Source: Antitrichia curtipendula (taxonomy: Eukaryota; Streptophyta; Bryopsida; Hypnales; Leucodontaceae). From it: a stretch of 64,000 nucleotides of DNA. This document shows, piece by piece, positions 36,693 through 48,894 of the stretch. The stretch is taken from the NCBI GenBank assembly GCA_951230915.1, contig OX579634.1:51473570-51537569 (forward strand), written 5' to 3'. The stretch's first letter is position 1. Every line of letters starts with the position of its first letter. The notes under the pieces are model-generated. The model was not told the DNA's origin and did no database searches. It saw only the letters and a list, made by a program, of their open reading frames with translations. Position numbers and translations under genes: made by a program.

Positions 36693-39226
36693 CTACTGAT
36701 CATTCTCACTTCCAGAGGACCTAAAGGCAGCCAACAACACAGCAACCTTGGAAGTGAAAAACCCAAGCACGCCAGCAAGAAGCTCCTGGGGAGGAAGGCT
36801 TACGTTAAACGCAGCGGAAGCCTGGGTGGCCCTGGTTAGCACAAGTGCAATCCCCACAACCAAAGCAAAGCTTGCAACTGGGGTCTTTACTTTCCTGTTT
36901 GATAACACACGATTGTTCGGACTGTCTCCACTGGGCAGCTGATCCACCGCCCGTTGAATAAAAAACAGATACACAAGTCCTACGCCACCGCCGAAAGCGA
37001 AGCCTTCGGCCAAATCCGGAGCATTCAGCAAGTAGAGTCCCAGAGTACCCACCCCAACCATACCAGCAGTGGAGCCCAGTAAGAAAAGCTTCAGAGAGGC
37101 ATACTCTCGCATGCTCTCTTCACGCAGCCTCGCAGATTCCTGCGCAGTCTTGGCTGGTGAGTAGTCTTTGGGGGCTTTGACAAGGGCTGGATCTTCGGTT
37201 CCATTGCATTCCAACACTTGAGACGGTTTGAGCTCCACTGCTGGGGTGTCCTCGCCATCGCCCAAAAGTACATCCCGGGCGTTGAACCTGTGAAACAGCC
37301 CCTTCTCTGTGTCCTCACAGGGTGTCATGGTTACCGTCACTTGCTCCAACCGCCATGTTCCTGCAACGTTAACACCCACAGCAAGTCAAACATTGAGTTC
37401 CAGCAACAAATACACGTAAAAACAAGTGGACATGAATAGTAGAGTGGAACCGGCGTTCTTTAAGGTATGGAAGGTGATGACCCATCCAAAGTATAGAGGA
37501 CCCTGCTATATTAATATACCGAGAGTGCAATGAGAGTAACCCTTTCCATGCAGAAAGCTAATTTACTCTAGACAGGACGACCTTAACGGTCTAGCAGCTG
37601 TTCAGGCCTTATCACAAACCTTACATGCTCAGCTCTGTAGGCTTTGTGATTTTTGAGGCTCTTCAAAGAGCACACTGTAACCAGGATCGGGGTTTCTTCA
37701 ATGCATAGGGTTCTTCGAACCATATTGTATATTGAGTTTCCTATAGTACAAACTAGCTAGACACAAGGGAGATAACCCTAAATGGTCAAAGGATAGAACA
37801 GCTGACCTGCTTCAGGAGCGATCCAAAGAGCGGAGATACGGCCGAGATTTGGGCCACGAAAATGAACCACATCAACTGCTCCTCTCTGAAACCGTAAGAC
37901 TACATCATTCGCCTTCTCCTCAACTGGAAGTATCCGTTGTACCAGAGCTTCCCCTCCTTCACCAATGAGTGATAGCATTATGCCAGCATTTGCAATCGAC
38001 AAACTTGCCCGATCCTCGTTGCTTGTGGTGAGTTGGATGGTGTAGTCTGCCTCTCCATTTCCATCCTCTCGGCCAGAGGTACTAGGCGCATCAGACTGGG
38101 ATGTTGATGGTTTCAACCCTTGAAAGTTCGTGCTCTCGATTTGCAGTAATCGTTGAGGCTCTTGGTAGCTCTCACGCCGAGAGGATCCTGCCACACATCT
38201 TCACAACGTGTGAGGTATAGTAAACATGTATTTGATCGCACGCCTCAAGTTTCAAATGATAAAGCAAATTAAAAACTTGATAAATGATTTGAAACTTTCT
38301 ACAATCATGATCATTGAGTCATCAAACTTCCATAAGAAATTGGTTCAAAAATCATGTATAGCTTGTAATTGCAATTCATTTACTGACGACGGTCCAATGT
38401 AGGATACTGCTCTGATCTTCCCATCGAGTGAAATACATCCTGATGGCAATTTTTAGTAAAAAAACAAGAATTCGTAGTTTGAATATGAATGGAATTTAGA
38501 TGGACCCATAATTTTACAACATTAAAATTGCATATGATGGTCAAAATATGTGTAAAAATGGATCAAATTATAGTACTCACATGACCTACTCAAAACTGTT
38601 AAATGAACTCGAAGCCCAGTTTTGGGCTTCTTGTTTCTTTAGGTGTTAAACTTGTTTTCTTTAGGCGTTAAATGGAATCCTTGACATTAGGGTTTGCCTT
38701 GATTTTGCTACCAAACTACAAGTAGCCCATTAAACGTGCAGAATAGATTGATCAGCATGTGATTTCAATTATGTCGCCGTAGTCCTGAGAGCATCTCATA
38801 TGCAAAGGAGCAAGACACGTTGCAAATTCTTTAAAAAAAGGGAAGGCTGTAAGATATATCTTGACGGAAACTGACCATCTTTTCAGGTGAAAAGGAACAC
38901 TAGACAAGAGGGTTTGTCTAGATTCTGTTCCCAAACTAGAAGTAGTCCGTTAATTGATTCATCAGCATGTGGTGCTCAATTAGGTCGTCCTAATCCTCCT
39001 AAGACAATCTCAAATGAGCAAGAATCGTACCAAATTACGAAAGGGTTGAGGACAGAAATTGCGTACCAGGAGTTTCAGGCAAGGTGCTTGTCGCTGCAAT
39101 TCCCAGCCTGGGAGCGCCATCAATTCTTCCCTTTCGTTTCAATCCCAGGTCAATCGCAATTGCCCCTTTCGTGTGATGAAAGTGGACAGAACCATGAAGC
39201 ACGGAGACCAAGTGACAACACTCCAT
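36693..39226 (-). CDS. Predicted plastid membrane protein: beta-sandwich domain plus AtpI-like four-helix C-terminus (three exons, 402 aa)
   Basis: Exons: 39226-39067, 38187-37807 and 37360-36693, phases 1 and 1, all GT/AG, closing to 1209 nt. Residues 1-60 (MECCHLVSVLHGSVHFHHTK, basic, few acids) could be a transit peptide. Residues about 95-200 alternate polar and hydrophobic (YTIQLTTSNEDRASLSIANA, ISALWIAPEAGTWRLEQVTV) like a PLAT/LH2-type beta sandwich. A charged stretch (AQESARLREESMREY) leads to four predicted membrane helices at about 271-292, 299-319, 341-359 and 373-393. The helix set resembles the AtpI/UncI fold of the ATP-synthase assembly factor CGL160, but I cannot confirm that this is CGL160. 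Chloroplast location is inference. Intron 1 contains a tandem duplication ending at the exon border. ATG 39226 is the first in frame. Confidence 0.8.
38701..39065. repeat. Diverged tandem duplication in an intron
   Basis: Copy 1 (about 38701-38872) and copy 2 (about 38921-39062) share CCAAACTAxAAGTAGxCC, GATCAGCATGTG/CATCAGCATGTG, CAATTAxGTCG, GAGCAAGA and GACxGAAAxTG. The offset is about 190-220 bp. Copy 2 stops at the donor site of exon 1 of the four-helix protein gene. Confidence 0.65.
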
Positions 39227-41827
39227 CACTCACTCAACTGTGATTCTTCCCCTCACCAAACCCTAACTAAATTTCCAGGCAATGAAAATTGATTGCAAGA
39301 AAAAACCTTTTGGTGATGATTGGGGGAGATGGAATCTGGAAACACGATCCAAAGCTTCGATTGAACCAATTGCACTGTGCTGTGATTACAGGAGTGACAC
39401 TGGAATTGATCTCTGAAGAATTGCACCTGAAGATTTATCGGCAAATAACAAGAATTTCATACGCAAATGGAGTCGTGTGATTTGAAAAGAAGAATCTGTC
39501 CCGAAAGCATCCATAGTTTCTGAAATGACACCTGGCAGGATTGAGGAAGTATTCTTTTTCTTTTTCGCAAGTGGAGAAATAATACAGAAATCGATCGGAA
39601 GTCGGAAGTGAAATCAATTCTTTTTTAAATAGTTATGAATTTTTGAAGCAATTGGCCCTAAAATTCAAAAGGTATCACTAAGGTAACATGCTCAGAAATG
39701 GTGCATTTAAGGGAAGAAAATTTAAGGGAAGAAAGGGGTGGTCCCAAAAATTCTGTACATTATTGTGGGAGACAGAGAAATGAGGCACACATCAATGCAA
39801 ATTTTCATTTTCATTTTTTGACTTGACATGAATAAAATATGATTTTCCAAAGAGTGAGGTGGGTAGGTCTCTGTTAGTGCTCATAGGCTACAACTATAAT
39901 GAATTGAAACATGCTTTTCAATGGAGCCAAGGAAGTGCAGAAATTGATTCATTGAATGTTTAATATGTTCATGTGAGTGTTAAAAATGTCCACTCGAGGA
40001 CCTAAAATAGAGACATGCACATGTATAGCCTAAAAACATTAAAGCCTAACAATTAAGAACTTCATTACAATGCCGCTAGTAATTAAGAACTTAATTATGG
40101 TGTTGTTAGTAAATTGGATTGTAGTATTCCTTACATAGTGTCAATTATGAGCAAACACCACATATACAATCCCCCTTTCCACGTCATCAGTGTTCTAAAA
40201 CCATGCACATAGGACCATTGTTGACCATCACATATAATTTGGTCCAAATCAACACCCCTTTGCATTCTTTATATCACTTCTAAAAGACGGTTCTTATTGC
40301 CCGAACTATTTTCAAGACTCCTCCTATAATAGTCACTAGAAAGTGAATCCATAATAGTCATGATTAGGGCTTTTTTACTGGATTTATGTCCCCCTTGATG
40401 GCTTCACTAGAGAGGCCAGTTTTGGGAGGGAGGAAGCCAGATAGGTCAGATTTTTGACAGTCTGGCAAAATTTCGCCCCTAAAAAAGCCTTGGTCACGAT
40501 ACTCACTCAAATAGGCACAATAATTTTCTAATATGGTTACAATGTCAAAGCTATAAAATATTCGCATTTTTTTAAGGATTTACACCTAGAAAGTACATGA
40601 ATCTATTGTGACTACTAAGACATTCCTAAGTGGTCACTTATCACTTATGTACCTTTAAAGCACTAGATTCTCATTCCAAGAAATCCATTACTTCAGTATA
40701 TTTAAAAGGAAACATTTAAACTTCTTACGTAGTCATAATATAATGGAGCACTCTCTCAACCCTACTTCCGGGAGTTATTGCTCTTTTATCCATCTCCTTT
40801 TTTGCTCTCTAATCACTACCTTTAGATGTGTAATACTTTTGTCTTTGTGTGTTTTTAATCCTAGGATATTGAAGCTAAAGAGTAACTCATGGATGACTTT
40901 TTAATTTCTATGGAGATAAAGAAAGCACCTGTTGGGCCTTAAATCATATCAATTTTCACAAAGTACTTTGATGATGGATCTTGTTCTTTCAATCAATAAA
41001 GAGTCTACCCTCCAATGGTTTTCAAATATAATGGAGCTACTATATTTATAAAATAATACTAATATAAAACTTAAGACAATAACAAAATGAAGGCCATTTA
41101 AATTATGAGTCCCATATATTGGTATACAATACATTTGGAGTCTAAGGTCTGAGTCCCATTATCTAAAGTAAAAAATAATTTTTTTTTGGCATCAAATATT
41201 AATTTTTTTTCTCAAATGTATTCTAACATATTGAAATACTAGTGCGCTGGTATTGAGTATGGTAATTCTACCTAAAATTGTTCAAATGTTTATTTGAATA
41301 TGGTTTACATTATATTACATTACAAATAAATAATTTGTTGAATATTATCACATATCAAAAGAAATCTACTTTGCTAGCATTTATGAACATAAAATAAATA
41401 CACCATGAATTTTCAAAGAGCTAAAAATAAATGTATCCAAAATCTGTCATAGACTTACATTCTTAAAAGGCTTTCATTTAATCAAGAATCTAAATGGTCA
41501 CAATTAGGCACAATTACCCTAATGAATGTATGCTTATATTTTCTTAGAATATATTATTCCATAAAATCTTCTTGAAATATTTTGGCAAAAGTACAGTTTA
41601 AATCCAACAAATAGGTGAACACTTAGATTTTGAAGCTAACAAGTTAATATCCAATACATGCAAAGCTACCTATAAAACTTTCAAAATCAATAGATTTAAT
41701 TAAATTCACTTGGCAATTTCTTAAGGTTTCTTACTACAAGCACACATTTCATCCTTTATTTTCCAATCTAATTTAAAAAAATAAAAATCTACACCTATCA
41801 AATTCACCAAAAAATATGTTGATGTCT
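39227..41827. other. Intergenic, AT-rich, no gene seen
   Basis: The left end is the upstream region of the minus-strand membrane protein gene. The rest is AT-rich with short frames only. AATTAAGAACTTxATTA occurs twice near 40050 and 40081. Confidence 0.45.
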
Positions 41828-42478
41828 TTAACCCCTAAATGCCCAAGTCCTATTTTGAGCTTCTTGAAATTTGCTCTAAATTGAACAAAATGACACCATT
41901 TTGATAATTTCTATCAATTTAAAAAAAACTGTAAGCATACAAATTTAAACTAGACATGTTAGAGATCACATAGGAAAATAAAACACAACAAAATAGTTTA
42001 AGGATTGAAAGATTATAATGTTTGATCATGAAGGTGTGAAAACTATGAAAATCTTTCACTCTCTTTTTGCATGTCAAATCTAAAAAGTTGGTCACCAAAA
42101 AAATATGAGGTTGAAGGGCCTAACATGCATAACCTCAATCAATTTATGGCTTCTCAAAATCTACTCTACAATTTCTTTTAAAGAATTTCTAATGTGATTT
42201 TTTCTCCAAGATATAGTGTATTTGAGGCTCATTTCCAAGAGCTCTCAACACTACATAAAGTCAAGATTGCAATGGACACCCTTGCACAAAATCTTAAATA
42301 GAAAAATCATAATCATTCATTTTCAAAATTGAATTTTTGATGCTAAAACTAGACTTCAAAAAAAAATTGTCAAAAATATAAACTACTAAAAATAGCAACT
42401 TAGTTTTAAGTTGGGTCTTATTTAACTTCAAAGTATTGTCGACACCAGAATTTGGTGTCTTGGGCATTTAGGGGTTAC
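41828..42478. mobile_element. TTAA-family element with perfect 19-bp inverted ends
   Basis: TAACCCCTAAATGCCCAAG at 41829-41847 is exactly inverted at 42459-42477. The outer bases are TTAA on the left and TTAC on the right. The 650-bp interior is AT-rich and non-coding. It ends 360 bp before the NDUFS7 start, so it forms part of that gene's upstream region. Confidence 0.8.
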
Positions 42479-42835
42479 AAGTGCTTGGAATAAATAGAAG
42501 CATCCACTGCACCACCTTATTGAGCGGCAGCAACGCCGCCACGCTTCTCAAGGGGCGGTGAAACACAACACCCTATGACCGTGTCACGGTCTCGTGAGGC
42601 GGTGAACCGACTCCCCTGGACGGTTCCATCTGGAACAGTCCGCCTTCCTGGTCCCGTTCCTCTCACACGCCTTCCTCCAAGCTCCGGCCTTCGTAGCCTT
42701 CAAGCTCCATTACTTTGGGCTTTCACAGTCCAGTTTGCTTTAGGGTTAGTTTTTCGAACTCTTCTCTGTTTCTTGCTCTTGTTGACAGTCCTTTCGATCG
42801 AATTGATCCTGGTGCTTCCTGTGTTCCTTTCCAAA

Positions 42836-44283
42836 ATGGCGTTGCTGCCGAGAGCAGCGCAAGCTGCGTCGCGGAATGCTGCCCTGACGCGCGTGCTGCA
42901 CACGAGCGCGCCTGCGCTCATGACCTCGACCACGCTGAATGCGCCGACGTCGAGCACCACGTCCAAGGGCGGACCCGGGGCGGAATTCGTGCTGTCCAAG
43001 GTGGATGCGCTCATGAATTGGGCACGCACGGGGTCGATTTGGCCCATGACGTTCGGGCTGGCGTGCTGCGCCGTGGAGATGATGCATACGGGCGCGGCGC
43101 GCTACGACTTGGATCGGTTTGGAATCATCTTCCGGCCAAGTCCCAGGCAGTCCGATTGTATGATTGTGGCCGGGACGCTCACCAACAAGATGGCTCCTGC
43201 TCTGCGCAAGTACGTAATCTATGATGCTCTGGTGGATCCCTAGTTTTCGGGTCAACCTTCTGCTGTTTCGCTTGCCCTGTGTGTTTTTGAGCATTAGATT
43301 TCTGCTGGAGGGATTTTGTAGGGTTTTAAATTTGTAATTCGGAATGGACACGAAACATATTTACATCATAAGAAAAATTCATGGTTAGTGCAAAGTGGTA
43401 GACCGTGCCCTGCGCCCTTTTCTGCTTAAGTGCTTTTTATCGTTGGAGGAATGGAGAAGAACATCCTTTTATGTTGGTGCTTGCGAATCTAAATTACAGG
43501 ACGGAATATTTTTTTTAAGGTTTCTTATGCAGCATATCTCAGAAAACTTCTAGCAATTTTATTTTGACGTAGGTGGTAATATGATTATGATCATGAGCTT
43601 AAGGCTAGAGTGGTACCCAGGGGTCATCCAGTTTATGTTCTATGGAGTGAATGTATTAGGGGTGTACATTTCTGCCTTTTGCATTCCCTTCGTTTTTGTG
43701 AGCATGACCTTGTTCTGGAGGGATTTATTAGGGTTTGAGATTTTGTACGTTTTGTAATTCATGTAGAAGTAGAATATTCTCCGTGACATATGATAATCTT
43801 CATGGTTAATATGATGGGCCTGTGATAGACCTTACACTAGCACTTTGCCCTGTGCCTAGCGACTTGATTTTGACTTAGATGATACGTTGATAATGATCAA
43901 AGCCAGCTTAAGACTACGAATTTCTTTGCACGGCTAAGAGTTTGCTGGTCCTGTAGTTGTTGTGCTATTGACCTGATTAATCCACTTAAACTTTTTTGCC
44001 GATGGTGAGGACTTATTCTTACAAGAGGTTCTGTGTTTTTTTTTTCAGGGTTTATGATCAGATGCCAGAGCCAAGGTGGGTAGTTTCTATGGGCAGCTGT
44101 GCAAACGGAGGAGGCTATTATCACTACTCTTACTCAGTTGTTCGCGGTTGCGATCGTATTGTTCCTGTGGATATCTATGTCCCTGGATGCCCTCCGACCG
44201 CTGAAGCTCTTCTGTATGGTTTGCTTCAGTTGCAGAAGAAGATCAACCGGCGCAAGGACGTGACATTGTGGTGGAACAAGTAG
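42836..44283 (+). CDS. NDUFS7: Mitochondrial complex I subunit NDUFS7 / PSST (two exons, 202 aa)
   Basis: Carries iron-sulphur cluster N2, the last electron carrier before ubiquinone, in the matrix arm of NADH dehydrogenase. Exon 1 is 42836-43209 and exon 2 is 44049-44283, with a codon split AA|G (donor CGCAA|GTACGT, acceptor TTTTTCAG|GG). The N-terminus ([20 protein letters not shown], Ala/Arg-rich) is a presequence. Cluster ligands are Cys77, Cys78 ([10 protein letters not shown]), Cys142 ([10 protein letters not shown]) and Cys172 ([11 protein letters not shown]), all present. The protein ends KDVTLWWNK. The same frame stays open to an upstream ATG at 42575, but that extra 87 residues is Pro/Leu-rich with no match, so ATG 42836 is preferred. 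Length fits the plant family (about 215 aa). Confidence 0.95.
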
Positions 44284-44695
44284 GGGTTGTCGATCAGATT
44301 ATGGTTCAGAATGTTTTGATATCCATTGTTGACTGTGTCCAAGAATCCGCAAGGGATCACAGTAGATTATTCTTAGGCACAATGATAAATCTTGACACAG
44401 TAGAGTTGCTTTTAGCGGCTCTTGGGCAAGCCAGAATACAGCTCCTTGATTTTAGAGTTGCTTGTTTTCTTCAAGAGATTTCTTCGGGAGATGATAAGCA
44501 TCTGCAAACAAGCACCTCCATCTGCTTGTGAAATAAGAGCGCTTCTGTCGTTATATGACACAATTATGCGTTGGTTATGTTTCACATTGTGGTTGTCGGT
44601 TGTATCTTGTAAGTAGAGTGCCTTCGGTCTCTTCTTCGTGTCTGGCTTAATTGCAATCTGCTTTAGATATGAAGTTTTAGAAACAGCAAATCTAA
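44284..44695. other. NDUFS7 3' flank
   Basis: Downstream region and probable 3' UTR of NDUFS7, up to the TTAA-family element. Frames here are read-through shadows. Confidence 0.45.
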
Positions 44696-45611
44696 TTAAC
44701 CCCTAAAGTCCCATTGTCCCCTATGGGGACAAACTGATTTCGGGCAGGCTCCTATGGTCTCAATATTTGTTGTGATTTTTTGAATTTTTTTGTGAAGATA
44801 GAAAAATACATTAGCTTTTCAAAATATAATTTTTAATTTCAATTGGAGTAAGTTTCGGCATAAAAAGTCCTTTTTTTAATTTAGTGGGCACCCCCCCCTT
44901 CAAAAAACCATTTAAATTTAAAAATTTGTTTTATATAGATTACATTTTTATCTACATGGAAAGCTTTGATTTATTCCATTTGGGTTTGTTATTTGAGTTA
45001 TGGATAATCTTGTTTTTTGGGCAATTAGAGCATCTTTTCGAAAAAATAACTTGTAGAATTCATTTTTTTGACCTCAATTTTTATAAATTTTTCGTACAAA
45101 AAAATTTCATAAGGTTAAGATCTCTTGCAAGAACAATCTCACCATTGAGATTAGTGTATTTCAATTCCATCTTAGAGCTATTAATAATTTATATTTTCCT
45201 TCAATCTTGAACGTACTTCTACTTAATGATTTTTTAATGAGTGAAAATTAAGTGTGTGTTTCTTGAGTTTTTTTTCCTAGACTCTCAACTCAAGTCTTTA
45301 TCATATAAAATTAGAAATTCAAAATTAGTAGAAAAAAAGTTATAAACTATGAAGGTTCAAAGTCAAAAAATGTAGTTGAATAAGGTTCAAAAAAACTTGT
45401 TTCCTTCATTTTAAATGCAAATATCTTGCAATCTACATAGTCAAAGTTTGTGAAATTTCTTCCACACATTTTCATGTACTAGTCTATTACAAGATTCTAT
45501 GGTTAGATATGCAAAAAAAACATTTAAAATTGTTTTTTTGCTCTTTGCTATAGAAATGGCAGTTTTGAGTGGTTTTAGATGGAAAAGAGGCCTGGGGACT
45601 GTAGGGGTTAA
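44696..45611. mobile_element. TTAA-family element A, 916 bp
   Basis: Both ends are TTAA: left TTAACCCCTAAAGTCCCATT, right inverted TTAACCCCTACAGTCCCCAG. TTAA target sites and CCCxTAAAG-type ends are the piggyBac pattern. The interior has no intact coding sequence. Its right 200 bp (ATATCTTGCAATCT through CTATAGAAATGGCAG) recurs at 47595-47788. Confidence 0.8.
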
Positions 45612-46163
45612 GTAGGGCATTTTCATTAGATTTGATTTGTTGCCGCTTGTTCAAGTCATTCCAAAGGAAGGCTGCAATTTTTTGAGTAGCTACGCGAGCT
45701 TCAAGTCTATTTAGGATTTCACAAAGTACATTGATCCTTATTTTCTCAAGGACCATTGCTCCCTTGGGGGACAAAATGGACTTTGGGCAGGTTTCCATGA
45801 CTTCAATTTTGGGTGAAACTTTTTGAAACTTTCTCATAAGATACAAAAACTTCTTAGCTTCTTGGAAATGTAATTTTTGTTTCAATTACTGCACGGGAGC
45901 AAAACTACGTTATGCCATTCTAAACATAATTTTCATGTTGGGGCCAAAAAAGAAAGCTGCAAAAACTTGAAATTAAATTAATTTTTTTTCTTAAAGGTCA
46001 TATTTTTGTCTACATGTGAAGCGTTGATCCATACCATTTGGATTAGTAATGTAAAAGTTTAAGAAAAAATTTGTTTTTCAGGAAATCTAAGCATCTTTTG
46101 GGAAAATTGACTTACATAATTCATTTATGAAAGCAATTTTCACAATTTTTCAAAAAAAATTGC
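45612..46163. repeat. Partial TTAA-family copy between A and B
   Basis: AAGGACCATTGCTCCC and TTTGGGCAGG near 45747-45790, then a TTAGCTTCTTGGAAATGTAA block, match the left parts of elements A and B. No clear ends remain. Confidence 0.55.
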
Positions 46164-47788
46164 TTAACCCCTAAAGGACCATTGTCCCTGTAGGAGACAA
46201 ATGGAATTTTGGACAAGTAGCTATACACCAAATTTTTGGCATGGTTTTCTTAAACTGTTTTTGAAGATAGAAAAACTTATTAGCTTCATGGAAATATTAT
46301 TGTTTTTTCAATTGGTGCTCGGAAACAAAAGTTATGCCCAAACAAGCTCTAAACATGTGAGAGGGGGCAGTAAAAAAATAAATTTGAAATTTGAAAGCTT
46401 TTAGTAATTTCATTTAGATTTGTTATCAGAAAGTTATGGACAATCTTGTTTTTTGGGCAATTAGAGCATCTTCTTGAAAAAATAAGTTGTAGGATTCATT
46501 TTTGAGCGAAATTTTCACAATTTTTCAAAAAAATTCATTCCTCATGGTTTAGTTTGCTTCCTAAAACAATCTTACCATTGGAATTAGTGCGTTTTAATTC
46601 CATTTAAAAAATATTAATCACTTAGATTTTTCTTCTAAACCATGTGGATTGTTTTGTTTTTTTAAAATACCCACTTTTACTTTTAGTTAATAATTTCTTA
46701 AAGAATAAATTTTTTTCTTTTTTCCTAAATTCTCAGCTCAATTCTTCAAAATAAAAATTTTAAGTTCAAAACTCTTTGTTGTGAGCAATTAAATTCCTTT
46801 GACCGTTTTTAAAAATTTTACAAGAATTTTAAGGGTTAACATTTGGAATCTTTCATTTTTCACTGAAAAAGTTAAATATTTGATTTTTGAATGATCCTCA
46901 AAGGCATATGTGTACCATTCATTAAGAGTAAAGCTTGCAAATTTTACTTCATTTCTTGGCTTTGAGCAAAGTTTTTCAATTTCACTTGATTTGAGATCTA
47001 AAAAATTATACATATTTATTTGCTTTAAAAATGGTCCCAATGGAAAGGATAAAGTATTTTCATGATTTTCACTATTGAAAATTTAAACATGCAAGTATTA
47101 ATTTGGAGTTATTTGCCATCTCTATTTGTAAAAGAAATTGCATTAAAACAATTGTAAGGTAGATTGTACTAAATTTGATAGCTTTTCATGTGAAATTAAG
47201 TTTTTTGAAAGTGCATTTTAGTGTGCTAACATTGTTTGTAGTTCAGGTCACCTTCAATTCAAAAAAACTTGTATGTGCAAATTTCGAAAACATTGTGGGA
47301 AAAGGCAGCATACTAAAAATGGAGACATACATTTCTCTTGTTATAATCTCACAATTCCCTAGAAAGTTTGCACTCAAAATTTGTATGTATACTAATAAAC
47401 AAGCTCTTTAAACATCTATACGGTTAGATTTTGAAAGAAAAAAAGTTTATTTCATTGGGGATAACTATAAGTCCATATTCATTTTTCATAGGAAAAATAC
47501 ACTTCAAAAAGCTTGGGCATTTAGGGATTAAGAAGGTTCAAAGTCAAATAATCTAGTCCCGCAATGTGCTGAAAGTTTTGTTTTTTTCATTTCAAACACA
47601 GATATCTTGCAATCTCTACGGTCAAAATTTCTGAAATTTTTTCTACATGTTTTCATACTAGTTAGGTGTAAGATCCTACAATTAAACGTGCCAGAGAAAC
47701 AATTTTCAATTTTTTTACTCACTGCTATAGAAATGATAGCTTTGAATCTTTTTTGGCAGAAAAAAGGCCTTGGTCCTTTACAAGTTAA
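46164..47788. mobile_element. TTAA-family element B with a probable nested relative
   Basis: Left end TTAACCCCTAAAGGACCATT and right end (inverted) TTAACTTGTAAAGGACCAAG, each starting with TTAA. Inside, a second right end, CTTGGGCATTTAGGGATTAA, lies at 47512-47531, with a possible matching TTAAATTCCTTTGACC at 46789, suggesting a nested insertion. AT-rich and non-coding. Confidence 0.65.
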
Positions 47789-48206
47789 CAAGGTTAAGTT
47801 TGCTTGCTAGAACAATCTCATTGTTGGGATTATTGTGTTTCAATCCCATCTTAAAGCTATTAATGATTTAGTTTTTCTTTCAATCTTGAGTCTACTTCTA
47901 CTTAATAATTTTTTAAGAATAAAAAACAAGTGTTTTTTGTGTTTTATTCTATTTTCTGTACTAGACTTTCGCCTTAATTTTTCAACATAAATTTTTTAAA
48001 GTTCAAAGTCCATAGTGTAGAGAAACTCCACAAATGGTGGTCAAAGTCATCTAAAATCGCAAACCAATGTTCCCAAAAGCTTTTTTTTTCCAACTTTGAA
48101 TGCTAATATTTCCCAATTTGTAGTGCCAAACTTTATGAAATTTTAACTACATGATCTCAAACAAAGAAAGTATACTATTCTACAATTATATTTAAAATAT
48201 GTATTT
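47789..48206. repeat. Partial TTAA-family copy
   Basis: GCTAGAACAATCTCATTGTTG followed by TTTCAATCCCATCTTAAAGC matches element A at about 45127-45185 and element B near 46563. The end termini are missing. Confidence 0.5.
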
Positions 48207-48500
48207 CATTACAAAAATATGAGGCCTCAACAAGGCCGTGAGTGCTGATTTTCGGGACACGCGGGTGATATTACAGAAAAATAAAATAAAATAAAATAAC
48301 TTTTTTTTTTTTTTTTTCCCCGAAAAAAAAATTGAAAAGTGACGTCACGCTGATGTGGCGCTGACGTCAGCGCTGGCGTGGAACTTCGACCACGTCAGAA
48401 TTTCAGTTTCTGAATTTGTTTTTTTTGAAAAAAAACTCCGTAGTATCACTACAAGGTCCAGGCTTAACGGCCTTCCGGAGGCCTCATATTTTTTGTAATG
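48207..48500. mobile_element. GC-rich-core MITE with CATTACAAAAATATGAGGCC ends
   Basis: The left end CATTACAAAAATATGAGGCC at 48207 continues to AAGGCCGT; the right end is inverted at about 48465-48500 with one inserted base. Total 294 bp. The core is much more GC-rich than its surroundings and holds TGACGTCA-type palindromes (GTGACGTCACGC, GCTGACGTCAGCGC, CCACGTCAG), which resemble bZIP-binding ACGT elements. Confidence 0.8.
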
Positions 48501-48894
48501 CTTTTGTTTTCCTAGATGAACACAACAAAAACAATTGTTTTGAGTATTTCTGGATTAAAAAATGGCTTTGATCCTTCAAGATTTTTTAATGCACTAGAAA
48601 AAAACTGCATTGAAGTCAATAAAATCAATTAGATGTTTTCTATTGTCAAGCGCAACATTTAGGGTTTGAACATATAACAAAAAAACATTAAGTTGGTTTT
48701 GTTGAGTTCAATGCAGTGGACAAGTTGATCAAAATGAATAGCAAACCAACTATCATATTGCCAACTATTTCACATTTTTATGCACTACAATTAAGAAGAT
48801 TTATATGAGCTACGAGCAAACAAATATCAACAACTTCAGGTGGAATCAATCCATTCTTAAAAAACTCATTTCAACATTTATCTCAAGAGAAGCC

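Noticed and set aside
42575..42835. N-terminal extension of NDUFS7
   Set aside because: In-frame and ATG-started, but Pro/Leu-rich with no family match; the downstream ATG begins a typical presequence.
42746..43351. 201-codon minus-strand open frame
   Set aside because: Antisense shadow of NDUFS7 exon 1; Arg-rich with no domain.
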